A stretch of DNA of 64,000 nucleotides, from NCBI GenBank assembly GCA_018266395.1, contig JAFEAM010000023.1:1-64000 (forward strand). Reading direction: 5' to 3'. The position numbers and the translations under genes are program-made. Of the stretch, positions 52,719 through 61,527 are shown piece by piece. The stretch is from Bacteroidota bacterium (GTDB taxonomy: Bacteria > Bacteroidota > Bacteroidia > Cytophagales > Cyclobacteriaceae). Numbering within the stretch: position 1 is the stretch's first letter; every line of letters starts with the position of its first letter. The notes beneath the pieces are model-generated. The model was not told the origin of the DNA. It worked only from the letters and a program-made list of their open reading frames with translations, and did no database searches.

Positions 52719-53785
52719 TCTCCTCCGTTGTTGCGGGACTTGAGGTCATTTACGAATCTGCGGAACATCTCTTCCTTGTCCTTTTCGCAGACGATTACAA
52801 CATTATCAAAGACTCCAACCAGGTAACCATTCAGTCCCTGAACCACCAACAGTTTCCCTTCCTCTCCCCTGAGTACAGAATTGCGCGTGTCATAAATCAT
52901 TAACTCCCCGCTAACCGCATTGTTGTGGCTGTCCTTTGACATCACATCATGCAAGGAGGACCATGAACCAAGATCCGACCATGTAAAGTTGCCCAATGAC
53001 ATGTAGACATTATCAGCTTTTTCCATTACCCCATAGTCAATTGAAATACTTTTCGTCAGACCATAAACGGTGGTAATGGCTGCCTTTTCATCGGGTGTGT
53101 TCAACGTCGGCCTGATCTCCGCAAGAGCTTCTGACAACTCGGGCAGGTACTTGTCAAATGCATTGAGAATTGCCTGTACACCCCAAATAAAGATGCCGGA
53201 ATTCCACACAAAATCCCCGCTTTCCAGAAAGGTCTTTGCCAGTTGAAGCGCAGGTTTCTCGGTAAAAGTCTTTACTTTTTTGAGATGGGACTTTGATTCC
53301 AAAAACTGAATATATCCATACCCGGTTTCAGGTCTGGTGGGTTTGATTCCGAGAGTGATCAGTTTGTCCTGTGCATGGGTCTGCTCGACTGCCTTTTGAA
53401 TAGTTGCGACAAACTCCTTCTCATTAAGGATCAGGTGATCAGAAGGACACACAACCATGGAAGCATCAGGATTGCAGGCGAAAATCTTGTTGGCCGCATA
53501 TGCAATGCAAGGAGCAGTGTTCTTGCGCATAGGCTCGGTGATAATTCTCTCTGGCTGCACAGACGGAAGTTGTTCGCGCACAAGGTCCAGATGCTCCTCG
53601 TGAATGACTATCCAGATGTTATCAGGCTGGCAGATTGGAAGATACCTTTCGAAAGTTTGCTGCAGCAGCGTTCTTCCTGTGCCAAGTGCATCCAGAAATT
53701 GCTTGGGCCTTGAATTACGACTGTAAGGCCAAAAGCGAGTACCCACGCCACCGGCCATTATTACCACATTGAGGTTTTTGTCCAT
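52709..53785 (-). CDS. manC: mannose-1-phosphate guanylyltransferase
   Basis: ManC makes GDP-mannose from mannose 1-phosphate and GTP, the substrate of Gmd. The 358-residue product has the nucleotidyltransferase start VIMAGGVGTRFWPYSRNSRPKQFLD, VVCPSDHLI, FTEKPALQLAKTFLESGDF and NSGIFIW, all family motifs. It lacks the C-terminal phosphomannose isomerase domain of fused enzymes, so manA is needed elsewhere. It is convergent with rlmB and divergent from recQ, across a 168-bp gap (53786-53953) with no gene. Confidence 0.93.
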   Translation of the reverse strand: MDKNLNVVIMAGGVGTRFWPYSRNSRPKQFLDALGTGRTLLQQTFERYLPICQPDNIWIVIHEEHLDLVREQLPSVQPERIITEPMRKNTAPCIAYAANKIFACNPDASMVVCPSDHLILNEKEFVATIQKAVEQTHAQDKLITLGIKPTRPETGYGYIQFLESKSHLKKVKTFTEKPALQLAKTFLESGDFVWNSGIFIWGVQAILNAFDKYLPELSEALAEIRPTLNTPDEKAAITTVYGLTKSISIDYGVMEKADNVYMSLGNFTWSDLGSWSSLHDVMSKDSHNNAVSGELMIYDTRNSVLRGEEGKLLVVQGLNGYLVGVFDNVVIVCEKDKEEMFRRFVNDLKSRNNGGDYL

Positions 53786-53953
53786 TTCGTGAACTCAGAA
53801 TAACAATTATGGGTTAATTCCGTTCAGCCTTAACAATGCTTCCATCAACGAAATTGATGAGACGGAATAGCAGAATTTTCGTTATATTCAATATCAATTG
53901 ACTTTCCAACGATTGCGGAAGGCAAATGTAAGGATTAAAATGACTCAGCGACC

Positions 53954-56143
53954 ATGATAGTGGCAGAAGAAAAGGACGAACTAAAAGTTAAGCTTAAGGA
54001 ATTTTTTGGGTACACATCATTTCGGGGAAACCAGGAATCAGTTATCAGAAACATACTAAGCGGCAAAAACACTTTTGTGATCATGCCGACAGGGGCAGGC
54101 AAGTCATTGTGCTATCAATTGCCAGCCATGATCAAGGAAGGGCTTGCCATCGTGATCTCTCCTCTGATTGCATTGATGAAAAACCAGGTGGATCAATTAA
54201 ATGCTTATGGCATCCACGCGCGCTTTCTGAACTCTACCCTGAGCAAGGCGGAAATTACGAGATTGAAAAAAGATGCAATCAATGGTACGGTTAAACTGCT
54301 GTATGTCGCACCGGAATCCCTCAACAAAGAAGAGAACATCGCCTTCCTTCAAAAGGTAAAGGTTTCTTTTGTGGCTATTGATGAAGCCCACTGCATTTCT
54401 GAGTGGGGACATGATTTCCGCCCTGAATACCGCAAGATCAAGACCATGATCGCACAATTGGGACAACTGCCTGTTATCGCGCTCACGGCTACTGCTACGC
54501 CCAAAGTTCAGCTGGATATCCAGAAGAACCTGCAGATGGAAGAGGCAGACGTTTTCTTATCCTCTTTTAACAGAAAGAACCTCTATTATGAGGTCCGTCC
54601 AAAAAAAGAGACGAAAAAGCAGTTAATCCGGTTCCTCAAGGATCACAAAGGAAAATCCGGAATCATCTATTGCCTTAGCCGCAAGAAAGTGGAGGAGATC
54701 GCGCAGCTGCTCAACGTCAACGGATTCAAGGCGGCCCCCTATCATGCAGGTCTGGATCCGGATGTGAGGGTGAAGAACCAGGATGACTTTCTCAATGAGG
54801 AAGTAGATGTGGTGGTGGCCACCATTGCATTTGGAATGGGTATTGATAAGCCAGACGTTCGTTTTGTGGTTCACTACGATGTTCCCAAGTCCCTCGAAGG
54901 ATACTATCAGGAAACCGGGCGCGCTGGCCGCGACGGACTGGAAGGAATTTGCCTGATGTTCTACAGTCACAATGATCTCAATAAGCTTGAGAAATTCAAC
55001 AAGGACAAAACGGTACAAGAGCGTGAGAATGCAAGGGTTCTGCTTCAAGAAATGGAATATTATGCAGAATCACCCGTCTGCCGAAGGAGGCAACTGCTTC
55101 ATTACTTTGGAGAAGAGTACACAGAGCAAAATTGCGGGGCGTGCGACAACTGTGTGAATCCGCGCGAAAGATTTGACGGTACCGCTGCCGTTCAGACTGC
55201 CCTTCTTGCAGCAAGGCAGACTGGAGAACGGTTCGGGCTGAATCACCTGGTCAATGTAATTCGCGGGATTGAAGATGAATACGTGAAGAGCTATGGTCAC
55301 TTTGATCTGGCTATTTACGGGAAGGGCGGCGACGAAGATGGGGACTATTGGAAATCTGTTATTCGCCAGGCGCTGATTTATCAGTACCTCGAAAAGGATA
55401 TAGAGAATATCGGTGTATTAAAGCTGACAGAAAAAGGAAGGAAGTTTCTCAACAAGCCCCACCCCATTGAGCTCGCCCGGGATCATGATTATACCACGGA
55501 CATCGAAGATGAAGAAGTGTCAACAGAAAAACCTTCTTCAAGCAAATCCTATGACGAAAAACTGTTTGAGATGCTCAAAAACCTGCGTAAGCAGGTGGCC
55601 CGTCAAAAGAACCTCCCTCCTTATGTCATATTTCAGGACCCATCCCTCGAAGAGATGGCAACCACCTACCCTACCACCCGGGAAGATCTTGCAGCGATCA
55701 ACGGGGTCGGCATGGGAAAGGTCAACAAGTTTGGAAAGGAGTTTCTGGAAGTCATTCAGAAATATGTAGATGAGAATGATATAGAAACAGCCTCAGACGT
55801 TATCGTCAAATCCTCGGTAAACAAATCAAAGATCAAGATTTTTATTATCCAGCAGATTGACCGCAAAGTCGACCTGGAGGAAATTGCCGAATCCAAGAGT
55901 CTCACCTTTGATGAACTGTTGACGGAAATTGAAAACATCTGCTACTCAGGAACAAAACTCAACCTGGACTATTACATCGATGAAGTTCTGGATGAGCACA
56001 AGCAGGGGCAGATCTTTGACTATTTTCTCAATTCTGAAACGGACAGCCTGGAGGAAGCCATGAATGACGAGAACAATGCCGAGTTTAATGAAGAAGAGAT
56101 CCGGCTCATGAGGATTAAGTTTCTCAGCGAATACGCAAATTGA
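53954..56143 (+). CDS. recQ: ATP-dependent DNA helicase RecQ
   Basis: RecQ unwinds DNA in recombination repair. The 729-residue product has SF2 motifs: Q-motif FGYTSFRGNQESVIRN, Walker A PTGAGKS (45-51), DEAH (143-146), TATATPKVQLDI (motif III), then AFGMGIDKPDVRFVVHYDVPKSLEGYYQETGRAGRDG (motifs V/VI in two pieces). The zinc subdomain has cysteines in CRRRQLLHYFGEEYTEQNCG and ACDNC. An HRDC domain (about 530-620) is followed by a further helical domain (about 620-729) typical of Bacteroidota RecQ (HTH_40-like). Divergent from manC. Confidence 0.95.
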   Translation: MIVAEEKDELKVKLKEFFGYTSFRGNQESVIRNILSGKNTFVIMPTGAGKSLCYQLPAMIKEGLAIVISPLIALMKNQVDQLNAYGIHARFLNSTLSKAEITRLKKDAINGTVKLLYVAPESLNKEENIAFLQKVKVSFVAIDEAHCISEWGHDFRPEYRKIKTMIAQLGQLPVIALTATATPKVQLDIQKNLQMEEADVFLSSFNRKNLYYEVRPKKETKKQLIRFLKDHKGKSGIIYCLSRKKVEEIAQLLNVNGFKAAPYHAGLDPDVRVKNQDDFLNEEVDVVVATIAFGMGIDKPDVRFVVHYDVPKSLEGYYQETGRAGRDGLEGICLMFYSHNDLNKLEKFNKDKTVQERENARVLLQEMEYYAESPVCRRRQLLHYFGEEYTEQNCGACDNCVNPRERFDGTAAVQTALLAARQTGERFGLNHLVNVIRGIEDEYVKSYGHFDLAIYGKGGDEDGDYWKSVIRQALIYQYLEKDIENIGVLKLTEKGRKFLNKPHPIELARDHDYTTDIEDEEVSTEKPSSSKSYDEKLFEMLKNLRKQVARQKNLPPYVIFQDPSLEEMATTYPTTREDLAAINGVGMGKVNKFGKEFLEVIQKYVDENDIETASDVIVKSSVNKSKIKIFIIQQIDRKVDLEEIAESKSLTFDELLTEIENICYSGTKLNLDYYIDEVLDEHKQGQIFDYFLNSETDSLEEAMNDENNAEFNEEEIRLMRIKFLSEYAN

Positions 56144-56172
56144 TACTGCCAGCATTCTGATTGCTATCTTTG
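56140..56172 (+). promoter_or_regulatory. purD promoter
   Basis: TTG (56140-56142), a 22-nt spacer and TATCTTTG (56165-56172) match the Bacteroidota consensus. The first part overlaps the recQ stop codon. The start codon of purD is 15 bp downstream, so the leader is very short. Confidence 0.55.
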
Positions 56173-56187
56173 GGCTTTCTGTAGTCC

Positions 56188-57474
56188 ATGAATATTCTTT
56201 TGGTCGGCAGCGGTGGCAGGGAGCACGCCCTCGCCTGGAAAATTTCCCAGAGTCCGCTCACCCGGCGGCTATTTGTTGCACCAGGTAATGCCGGAACATC
56301 GAAGCTGGCTGAGAATCTTTCTGTCAAGGTCGACGATTTTCAGGGCCTAGCGGCCATCTGCAAGGATAAGCTGATTGACTTGCTGGTTGTTGGACCTGAA
56401 GCACCGCTGGTCAACGGACTGCGTGATTTTCTTGAAAAGGACAACGATCTCAGGAACCTCCTTATTGTGGGACCTGGAATGAAGGGAGCACAACTGGAGG
56501 GAAGCAAGGATTTCTCCAAGCAGTTCATGCAACGCCATAAGATTCCCACGGCCGGGGCAAAAACATTCTCTTCAGACCAGGTCAAGGAGGGTATCCGCTT
56601 TCTCATCACCCAGCGGATGCCGGTTGTGCTCAAGGCGGATGGTCTGGCTGCAGGCAAGGGAGTTGTGATTTGTCAAAGCCTGGAAGAGTCTGAAGAAACT
56701 CTGCGATCCATGCTGGCAGGAAAGTTCGGGGAGGCCAGCAGCAGAGTATTGATAGAAGAGTTTCTGACCGGCATTGAACTCTCTGTTTTTGTCCTTACAG
56801 ACGGTTCAGACTACGTATTGCTGCCTGAAGCCAAAGACTATAAGAGGGTCGGGGAAGGTGATACCGGTCTCAATACAGGAGGCATGGGCGCCGTTTCTCC
56901 GGTCAATTTTGCCACGACTGCCTTCATGTCCAAAGTTGAAGAAAGGATTATCAAACCCACCATTAAGGGACTGAAAGAAGAAAAGATAGACTACCGTGGA
57001 TTCATATTCTTTGGTCTGATCAATGTCAACGGAGATCCCTACGTTATTGAATACAATGCGAGAATGGGCGATCCTGAAACCGAGGCTGTCATGACCAGGA
57101 TAGAATCGGACCTGGTTGAAGTTCTGGCGGCCTGCGCTTCGGGACACCTGAAAGGAAAAGTCCTGGCCACAACCAAAGAGCACGCCATTACCGTGGTGAT
57201 GGTTGCTGCTGGATATCCTGGTGATTACCAAAAGGGCCATCCCATTAGCGGTCTGGATGCCCAGCATGACGCTATCGCCTTTCATGCCGGCACCAAACTG
57301 CAGGACAGTCAGATTGTTACGGATGGCGGAAGGGTGCTTGCAATAACAGGACGCGGCAAAGACATCGATGGTGCCAGACAAATGGCTTATAAAGCTGTTT
57401 CCGGCATTAGCTGGACAGGTTCTTATTTCAGAAGAGATATTGGGTTAGATTTGCAGCGTTTGACGAAACGCTGA
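56188..57474 (+). CDS. purD: phosphoribosylamine-glycine ligase
   Basis: PurD joins glycine to phosphoribosylamine, the second step of purine synthesis. The 428-residue product is full length: NILLVGSGGREHALAWKISQS at the start, then an ATP-grasp domain with VLKADGLAAGKGVVICQSLEE, GIELSVFVLTDG and YNARMGDPETEAVMTRIE, and a C-terminal GARS domain with HAGTKLQDSQIVTDGGRVLAITGRG. It stands alone, with no other pur genes in the window. Confidence 0.96.
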   Translation: MNILLVGSGGREHALAWKISQSPLTRRLFVAPGNAGTSKLAENLSVKVDDFQGLAAICKDKLIDLLVVGPEAPLVNGLRDFLEKDNDLRNLLIVGPGMKGAQLEGSKDFSKQFMQRHKIPTAGAKTFSSDQVKEGIRFLITQRMPVVLKADGLAAGKGVVICQSLEESEETLRSMLAGKFGEASSRVLIEEFLTGIELSVFVLTDGSDYVLLPEAKDYKRVGEGDTGLNTGGMGAVSPVNFATTAFMSKVEERIIKPTIKGLKEEKIDYRGFIFFGLINVNGDPYVIEYNARMGDPETEAVMTRIESDLVEVLAACASGHLKGKVLATTKEHAITVVMVAAGYPGDYQKGHPISGLDAQHDAIAFHAGTKLQDSQIVTDGGRVLAITGRGKDIDGARQMAYKAVSGISWTGSYFRRDIGLDLQRLTKR

Positions 57475-57499
57475 TGGACAAAGTTCAGAGTTAAGAGAT

Positions 57500-58672
57500 A
57501 TGAGTTGCGCCTGCGGTACAGTTAAAGATGGTAAAGTTGCCGGTTGCCAGAACAACGGCGCCTGTGGTACAGGTGGGTGCAATAAAATGAATGTCTTTGA
57601 CTGGCTGTCCAATATGGAGGTTCCCGTAACCACCAGATTTGATGTTTTGGAGGTTCGTTTCAAGAATGGGCGCAAGGAATTCTTCAGGAATACGGAAAGG
57701 CTGGATTTGCATGCCGGGGATGCTGTTGTAGTGGAAGTGGTCAATGGCCATCATATTGGTTACGTGTCACTGCAGGGTGAACTCGTGCGGCTCCAGATGC
57801 GAAAAAAGAACGTAGCCAATGATCAGGAGATCAAAAAGGTATATCGTCTTGCATCGGTAAAAGATCTTGAAAAGTGGGAGGAAGCGCAAAAGCGTGAAAT
57901 GCCTGCGCTCCACAGAAGCAGGGAGATCATCAGACAGATGAACTTACAGATGAAGTTGTCTGATGTGGAGTTTCAGGCGGATAATATGAAAGCGAGTTTT
58001 TATTATTCCGCGGATGAAAGAGTCGACTTCAGGGAACTCATACGCGTACTGGCTTCTGAATTCAGGGTGCGGGTGGAAATGAGGCAAATCAGTTTGCGTC
58101 AGGAAGCCGGCAGACTGGGTGGACTGGGAGTTTGCGGACGCGAGCTATGCTGCTCCACATGGCTGAGCGAATTCAAGAATGTTGCCACGAGCGCTGCGCG
58201 ATACCAGAATTTGTCCCTCAACCCAAGCAAACTCAGCGGACAGTGCGGAAGGCTGAAATGCTGCCTTAATTATGAGCTGGAGACCTATATGGACGCGCTG
58301 AAAGACATTCCAGAAGTAAACAGGCCGTTGCTTACCGAAAAGGGAGAAGCCTCACTTCAAAAGACCGATATCTTCAGGCGGATTATGTGGTTTGGATACA
58401 AAGAAGAGAGTACATGGTACCCGATTGAAGTTGCAAGGGTTAACGAAATTCTTGAATTGAATCGAGCCGGTAAGAAGCCTGCAAACCTCGAGCAGAACGA
58501 AGTGGAAGAGCGTGAACCCGCATCGGTACTCAACAGTGATCTTGAGAGACTCGATAAGAAATTCAGCCACAAAGCAGGTAAGAATAAGCGCAAATCGCGT
58601 CACCGTCGTCGCGACCAGCAAAACCGGCGTCACGGATCAGGCCCGCAACAAGGAGGCCGTCAACAGTCCTGA
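57500..58672 (+). CDS. PSP1-domain protein (RicT-like) with Cys-rich N-terminus and basic tail
   Basis: The 390-residue product has the PSP1 domain in the middle (VEFQADNMKASFYYSADERVDFRELIRVLASEF) with GGLGVCGRELCCSTWL and GQCGRLKCCLNYELETYM, the conserved paired-cysteine motifs. The N-terminus holds five further cysteines within 27 residues (CACG, GCQNNGACGTGGCN). The tail (about 355-390) is Lys/Arg/Gln-rich. PSP1 proteins include RicT, part of a complex affecting RNA turnover and carrying Fe-S clusters in Bacillus. It sits 10 bp upstream of gldH, a common Bacteroidota pairing. Function is inferred from the family. Confidence 0.85.
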   Translation: MSCACGTVKDGKVAGCQNNGACGTGGCNKMNVFDWLSNMEVPVTTRFDVLEVRFKNGRKEFFRNTERLDLHAGDAVVVEVVNGHHIGYVSLQGELVRLQMRKKNVANDQEIKKVYRLASVKDLEKWEEAQKREMPALHRSREIIRQMNLQMKLSDVEFQADNMKASFYYSADERVDFRELIRVLASEFRVRVEMRQISLRQEAGRLGGLGVCGRELCCSTWLSEFKNVATSAARYQNLSLNPSKLSGQCGRLKCCLNYELETYMDALKDIPEVNRPLLTEKGEASLQKTDIFRRIMWFGYKEESTWYPIEVARVNEILELNRAGKKPANLEQNEVEEREPASVLNSDLERLDKKFSHKAGKNKRKSRHRRRDQQNRRHGSGPQQGGRQQS

Positions 58673-58681
58673 AAGCAAAGT

Positions 58682-59173
58682 ATGCTCCGGAGGTTTTCTG
58701 CATTAACGGTCTGGTGTATAAGTCTTATGGTCCTGGGTTCCTGTGATCAGTACAGAATCTTTGAGATGAACCATCCTTTTGATGACCGCACATGGAAAGT
58801 CACAGAAGAGCCGCGGTTTGAGTTTGTTATTCGAGATACGTTACCCACGTACCATCTATATTACAACGTTCGCAACACGATGGACTATCCGTATGCACGG
58901 ATATTTGTCATGGCTCATTTGTATGATTCTACCCAAAGGGAGCTTAGCAGGAAAATGTTAAACGATGATCTGTTTGATCAAAAAACAGGGAGACCATTGG
59001 GTGCCAGTGGAATCGGTGACCTGTACGACCATCGGTTTATTATTTGGCGGGATCAGCGATTCAAGTATGCAGGAAAATACTCAATCAAGCTTGATCAATT
59101 CATGCGGCTCGACACCCTTAAAGGTCTCGTCGCCGTTGGTGTGAGAGTAGAACGTACGGATAAGCAGGATTGA
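58682..59173 (+). CDS. gldH: gliding motility lipoprotein GldH
   Basis: GldH is an outer-envelope lipoprotein needed for gliding motility in flavobacteria. The 163-residue product has a lipoprotein signal with lipobox LGSC (Cys21), then a compact beta-rich domain with FEFVIRDTLPTYHLYYNVRNTMDYPYARIFV and SGIGDLYDHRFIIWRDQRFKYAGKYSI, as in GldH. It follows the PSP1 gene by 10 bp. It is the clearest gliding gene in the window and points to a gliding Bacteroidota organism, although gldH also occurs in non-gliders. Confidence 0.9.
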   Translation: MLRRFSALTVWCISLMVLGSCDQYRIFEMNHPFDDRTWKVTEEPRFEFVIRDTLPTYHLYYNVRNTMDYPYARIFVMAHLYDSTQRELSRKMLNDDLFDQKTGRPLGASGIGDLYDHRFIIWRDQRFKYAGKYSIKLDQFMRLDTLKGLVAVGVRVERTDKQD

Positions 59174-59182
59174 TAAGAAATG

Positions 59183-59240
59183 AGATGGCCCCGTCCTTAC
59201 CCGGGGCCATCTGGGACAGGGCCGACCAGAACCCTATCCC
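59183..59240 (+). other. two tandem hairpins after gldH
   Basis: A perfect 10-bp stem (59183-59192 with 59203-59212, 10-nt loop) is followed directly by a 9-bp stem with one mismatch (59213-59221 with 59232-59240, 10-nt loop). A third palindrome (59270-59284, arms AAACTTT/AAAGTTT) follows. There is no adjacent T-run. They lie between convergent genes, gldH and the histidine kinase, and could be a structured RNA or a terminator without a T-tract. Confidence 0.5.
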
Positions 59241-59338
59241 ACTTAAAACCAGAAATAATTGACTATGAAAAACTTTGAAAGTTTCATTACAAAGAAACGC
59301 AGGCCGCTTGATTCCTGCCTTTTACATGGCATTAGAAA

Positions 59339-60718
59339 TCAATTAGAATTGAATTGATCTGCATTCTGCAAATGAACCGTAATGCTTGTTCCTTCGCCCA
59401 CAGACGATGACACGCTGATCCTGCCCTTGTGCATGGATATGATTCGCTGACTCAAAGACAGACCTATTCCATACCCTTTAACCTTGGAGGTTCTGTCTGC
59501 ACGATAAAACGGTTGAAAAACACTCTCAATATCCTTTTGCTCAATTCCTGGGCCGTTATCCGAAACAATCACCTGGATTCCGTTATTCACAAGCAGTGAC
59601 ACGATGGCCTTGTGATCAGGCGAGAATTTACAAGCGTTTTCGATCACATTCTGCAATGCTACTTGTAGGAGATAAGGATTTCCAAATGTATCCAGCCTTC
59701 TCTCATCTTCCGGAAGGCTTGTTGAATGAATTTCAGTTTGATAAACCGGGTCAAGCGATTTTATTTTTTCAATAACCTCCCACAATATTTCATCAATCCG
59801 GAGACGGGTCATGGTGAAGGACCGGTTTTCTCCGTGAAGTGAAGCCAGATCCAGAAGGCTTCCGGAGAGTAGATTGAGTTCCCGTATATCCTCGAGAACA
59901 GATGCAGCAGTTTTTTGATATTCCTCCAGGCTTCTTTCCTTCAGCAGCGTTACTTCCAATTGAGACGTTATCCTTGTCAAGGGATTCCTGAGCTCATGAG
60001 AGACATTGGTCACAAAAGACTTCTGCAAATCAAACGCTTTCTCAATTCTTGCGAGAAGGTTATTGAAGATTGTTATAAGTCGCCCAATCTCGTCCTGGTA
60101 ACGCCTTTCCGGAAGCCGCTGGTGCAAATCGCCGACAGAAATAGCCTCCACTTCTTCGATAAGCATGTTGATGGGCTTTAATGCTCTTCCTGCATAGACC
60201 CACCCCGCAAAAGCGACGATGGCAATCATTATTGCAAACAACAGCACCAATAGCAGTCCCAGCATGGCCAATTGTCTGTTCCCTGCCACATCGATCGCAC
60301 CAGCAATTACGACGTAATCATGGTTGTCGTAGTGAAAAACAATCCCTACAATCTCAAACTTACCCTGTGTGAAATCCTTATGGCGTGACATGCGAATCTC
60401 ATTAAGGAGTATCTCGTCAACTTTGAAGAAAATCGTATCGTTATTGGTGTAGATCTCCTTGTTGTTCTCATAAACTGTAATATTCTCTCCGTAAAGAACA
60501 TCTCTCTTCGCACGGTCAATCGCCTTCAGGATTGCTGAGTCAATCGCCTGAACCTTCAAAAGGAGCGTTGCCGCAGTAACGGCCTTGTCATAAAGTCTGG
60601 CCCTGAAGTGATCATGATTGTACCGGTAGGCCAGAAGGTAGACGAGTGCAAAGGAGATCAGCAGAATGCCTGAAACCGCGATCGAAAATTGTAAGGTGAG
60701 CCTGGACCTGATCTGCAT
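59339..60718 (-). CDS. sensor histidine kinase (OmpR-partner class)
   Basis: The 459-residue product has two transmembrane helices (about 9-31 and 150-175) enclosing a periplasmic sensor region of about 120 residues, a HAMP domain (ALKPINMLIEEVEAISVGDL), the phosphoacceptor His241 in FVTNVSHELRNPLTRI, and an ATPase domain with NVIENACKFSPD (N box), VIVSDNGPGIEQKD (G1), FYRADRTSKVKGYGIGLSLS (F/G2). ATG 60718 follows the regulator stop by 1 nt. The signal sensed is unknown. Confidence 0.92.
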   Translation of the reverse strand: MQIRSRLTLQFSIAVSGILLISFALVYLLAYRYNHDHFRARLYDKAVTAATLLLKVQAIDSAILKAIDRAKRDVLYGENITVYENNKEIYTNNDTIFFKVDEILLNEIRMSRHKDFTQGKFEIVGIVFHYDNHDYVVIAGAIDVAGNRQLAMLGLLLVLLFAIMIAIVAFAGWVYAGRALKPINMLIEEVEAISVGDLHQRLPERRYQDEIGRLITIFNNLLARIEKAFDLQKSFVTNVSHELRNPLTRITSQLEVTLLKERSLEEYQKTAASVLEDIRELNLLSGSLLDLASLHGENRSFTMTRLRIDEILWEVIEKIKSLDPVYQTEIHSTSLPEDERRLDTFGNPYLLQVALQNVIENACKFSPDHKAIVSLLVNNGIQVIVSDNGPGIEQKDIESVFQPFYRADRTSKVKGYGIGLSLSQRIISMHKGRISVSSSVGEGTSITVHLQNADQFNSN

Positions 60719-60719
60719 T

Positions 60720-61388
60720 TCAACGGATAATATACCCCATTCCAAACTGTGTTTGAATGAGTTTCCGTTCAAATTCTTTGTCAACTTTTCTGCGGAGATA
60801 GTTCACGTAAACCTCCACCATATTAGTTCCGGTGTCAAAATCTATTTTCCAGACATTCTTGGCCAATTCCGCCTTTGATATTACCCTTCCCTTGTTGCGG
60901 AGTAGGTATTCCAGGAGTGCAAATTCCTTGGCCGTCAGGGAAATGTGTGTATTTCCTCTCTGCACTTGTCGGGTCTGAAGGTCCATGCTGAGATCTTCAG
61001 CCGTGAGTATACGATCAGCGGCAGAGGCCTGCACGCGCTTGGTCAGGTTGCGGATCCGCGCCAGAAGTTCTTTGAACTCAAAAGGCTTGGTCAAATAGTC
61101 GTCAGCACCGCTATCCAGTCCGTCAACAACATGATCTGCACCTCCCAGTGCCGTAAGCATCAGCAACGGGGTCTGATTTCCTGCCTGCCGCAGTTCTCTG
61201 CACAATTGCCTGCCGTCAAGATTCGGCAGTATGATGTCTGAAATAATAAGGTCGTATTTCCTGGTGAGCGCCAATTCCTTGCCGGAGATTCCTTCGGATG
61301 CAGTATCCACCTCAAATGAATTCTCCTGCAAGCCTTGCTTGATGAAGGAAAGTGTTTTGGGCTCGTCTTCTATGAGGAGAATTTTCAC
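60720..61388 (-). CDS. OmpR/PhoB-family response regulator
   Basis: The 222-residue product has a receiver domain with phosphorylation site Asp51 (LIISDIILPNLDG), acidic pair ED at 7-8 and Lys101 (DYLTKPFEF), and a C-terminal winged helix (HISLTAKEFALLEYLLRNKGRVISKAELAKNVW ... VYVNYLRRKVDK). The start is GTG 61388. It is transcribed with its kinase, spaced by 1 nt, and should act as their DNA-binding output. No target gene can be assigned from sequence. Confidence 0.94.
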   Translation of the reverse strand: MKILLIEDEPKTLSFIKQGLQENSFEVDTASEGISGKELALTRKYDLIISDIILPNLDGRQLCRELRQAGNQTPLLMLTALGGADHVVDGLDSGADDYLTKPFEFKELLARIRNLTKRVQASAADRILTAEDLSMDLQTRQVQRGNTHISLTAKEFALLEYLLRNKGRVISKAELAKNVWKIDFDTGTNMVEVYVNYLRRKVDKEFERKLIQTQFGMGYIIR

Positions 61389-61470
61389 GCGATAAACTTA
61401 CACTTACAAACAACACGGAACATTAGAAAAGAGTTAGAATCAGAAGCGAACAACTGTGAGGGTACATAAT

Positions 61471-61500
61471 AAAAAAATCCCGGCATGTGTACCGGGATTT
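61471..61500 (-). terminator. intrinsic terminator of secDF
   Basis: Stem AAATCCCGG (61475-61483) pairs with CCGGGATTT (61492-61500) around an 8-nt loop. On the minus strand the stem is followed by TTTTTTT (complement of 61471-61477), a proper intrinsic terminator. It lies 27 bp past the secDF stop. Confidence 0.85.
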
Positions 61501-61527
61501 CTTTTAACCATCACTGTGGGTCAATGT

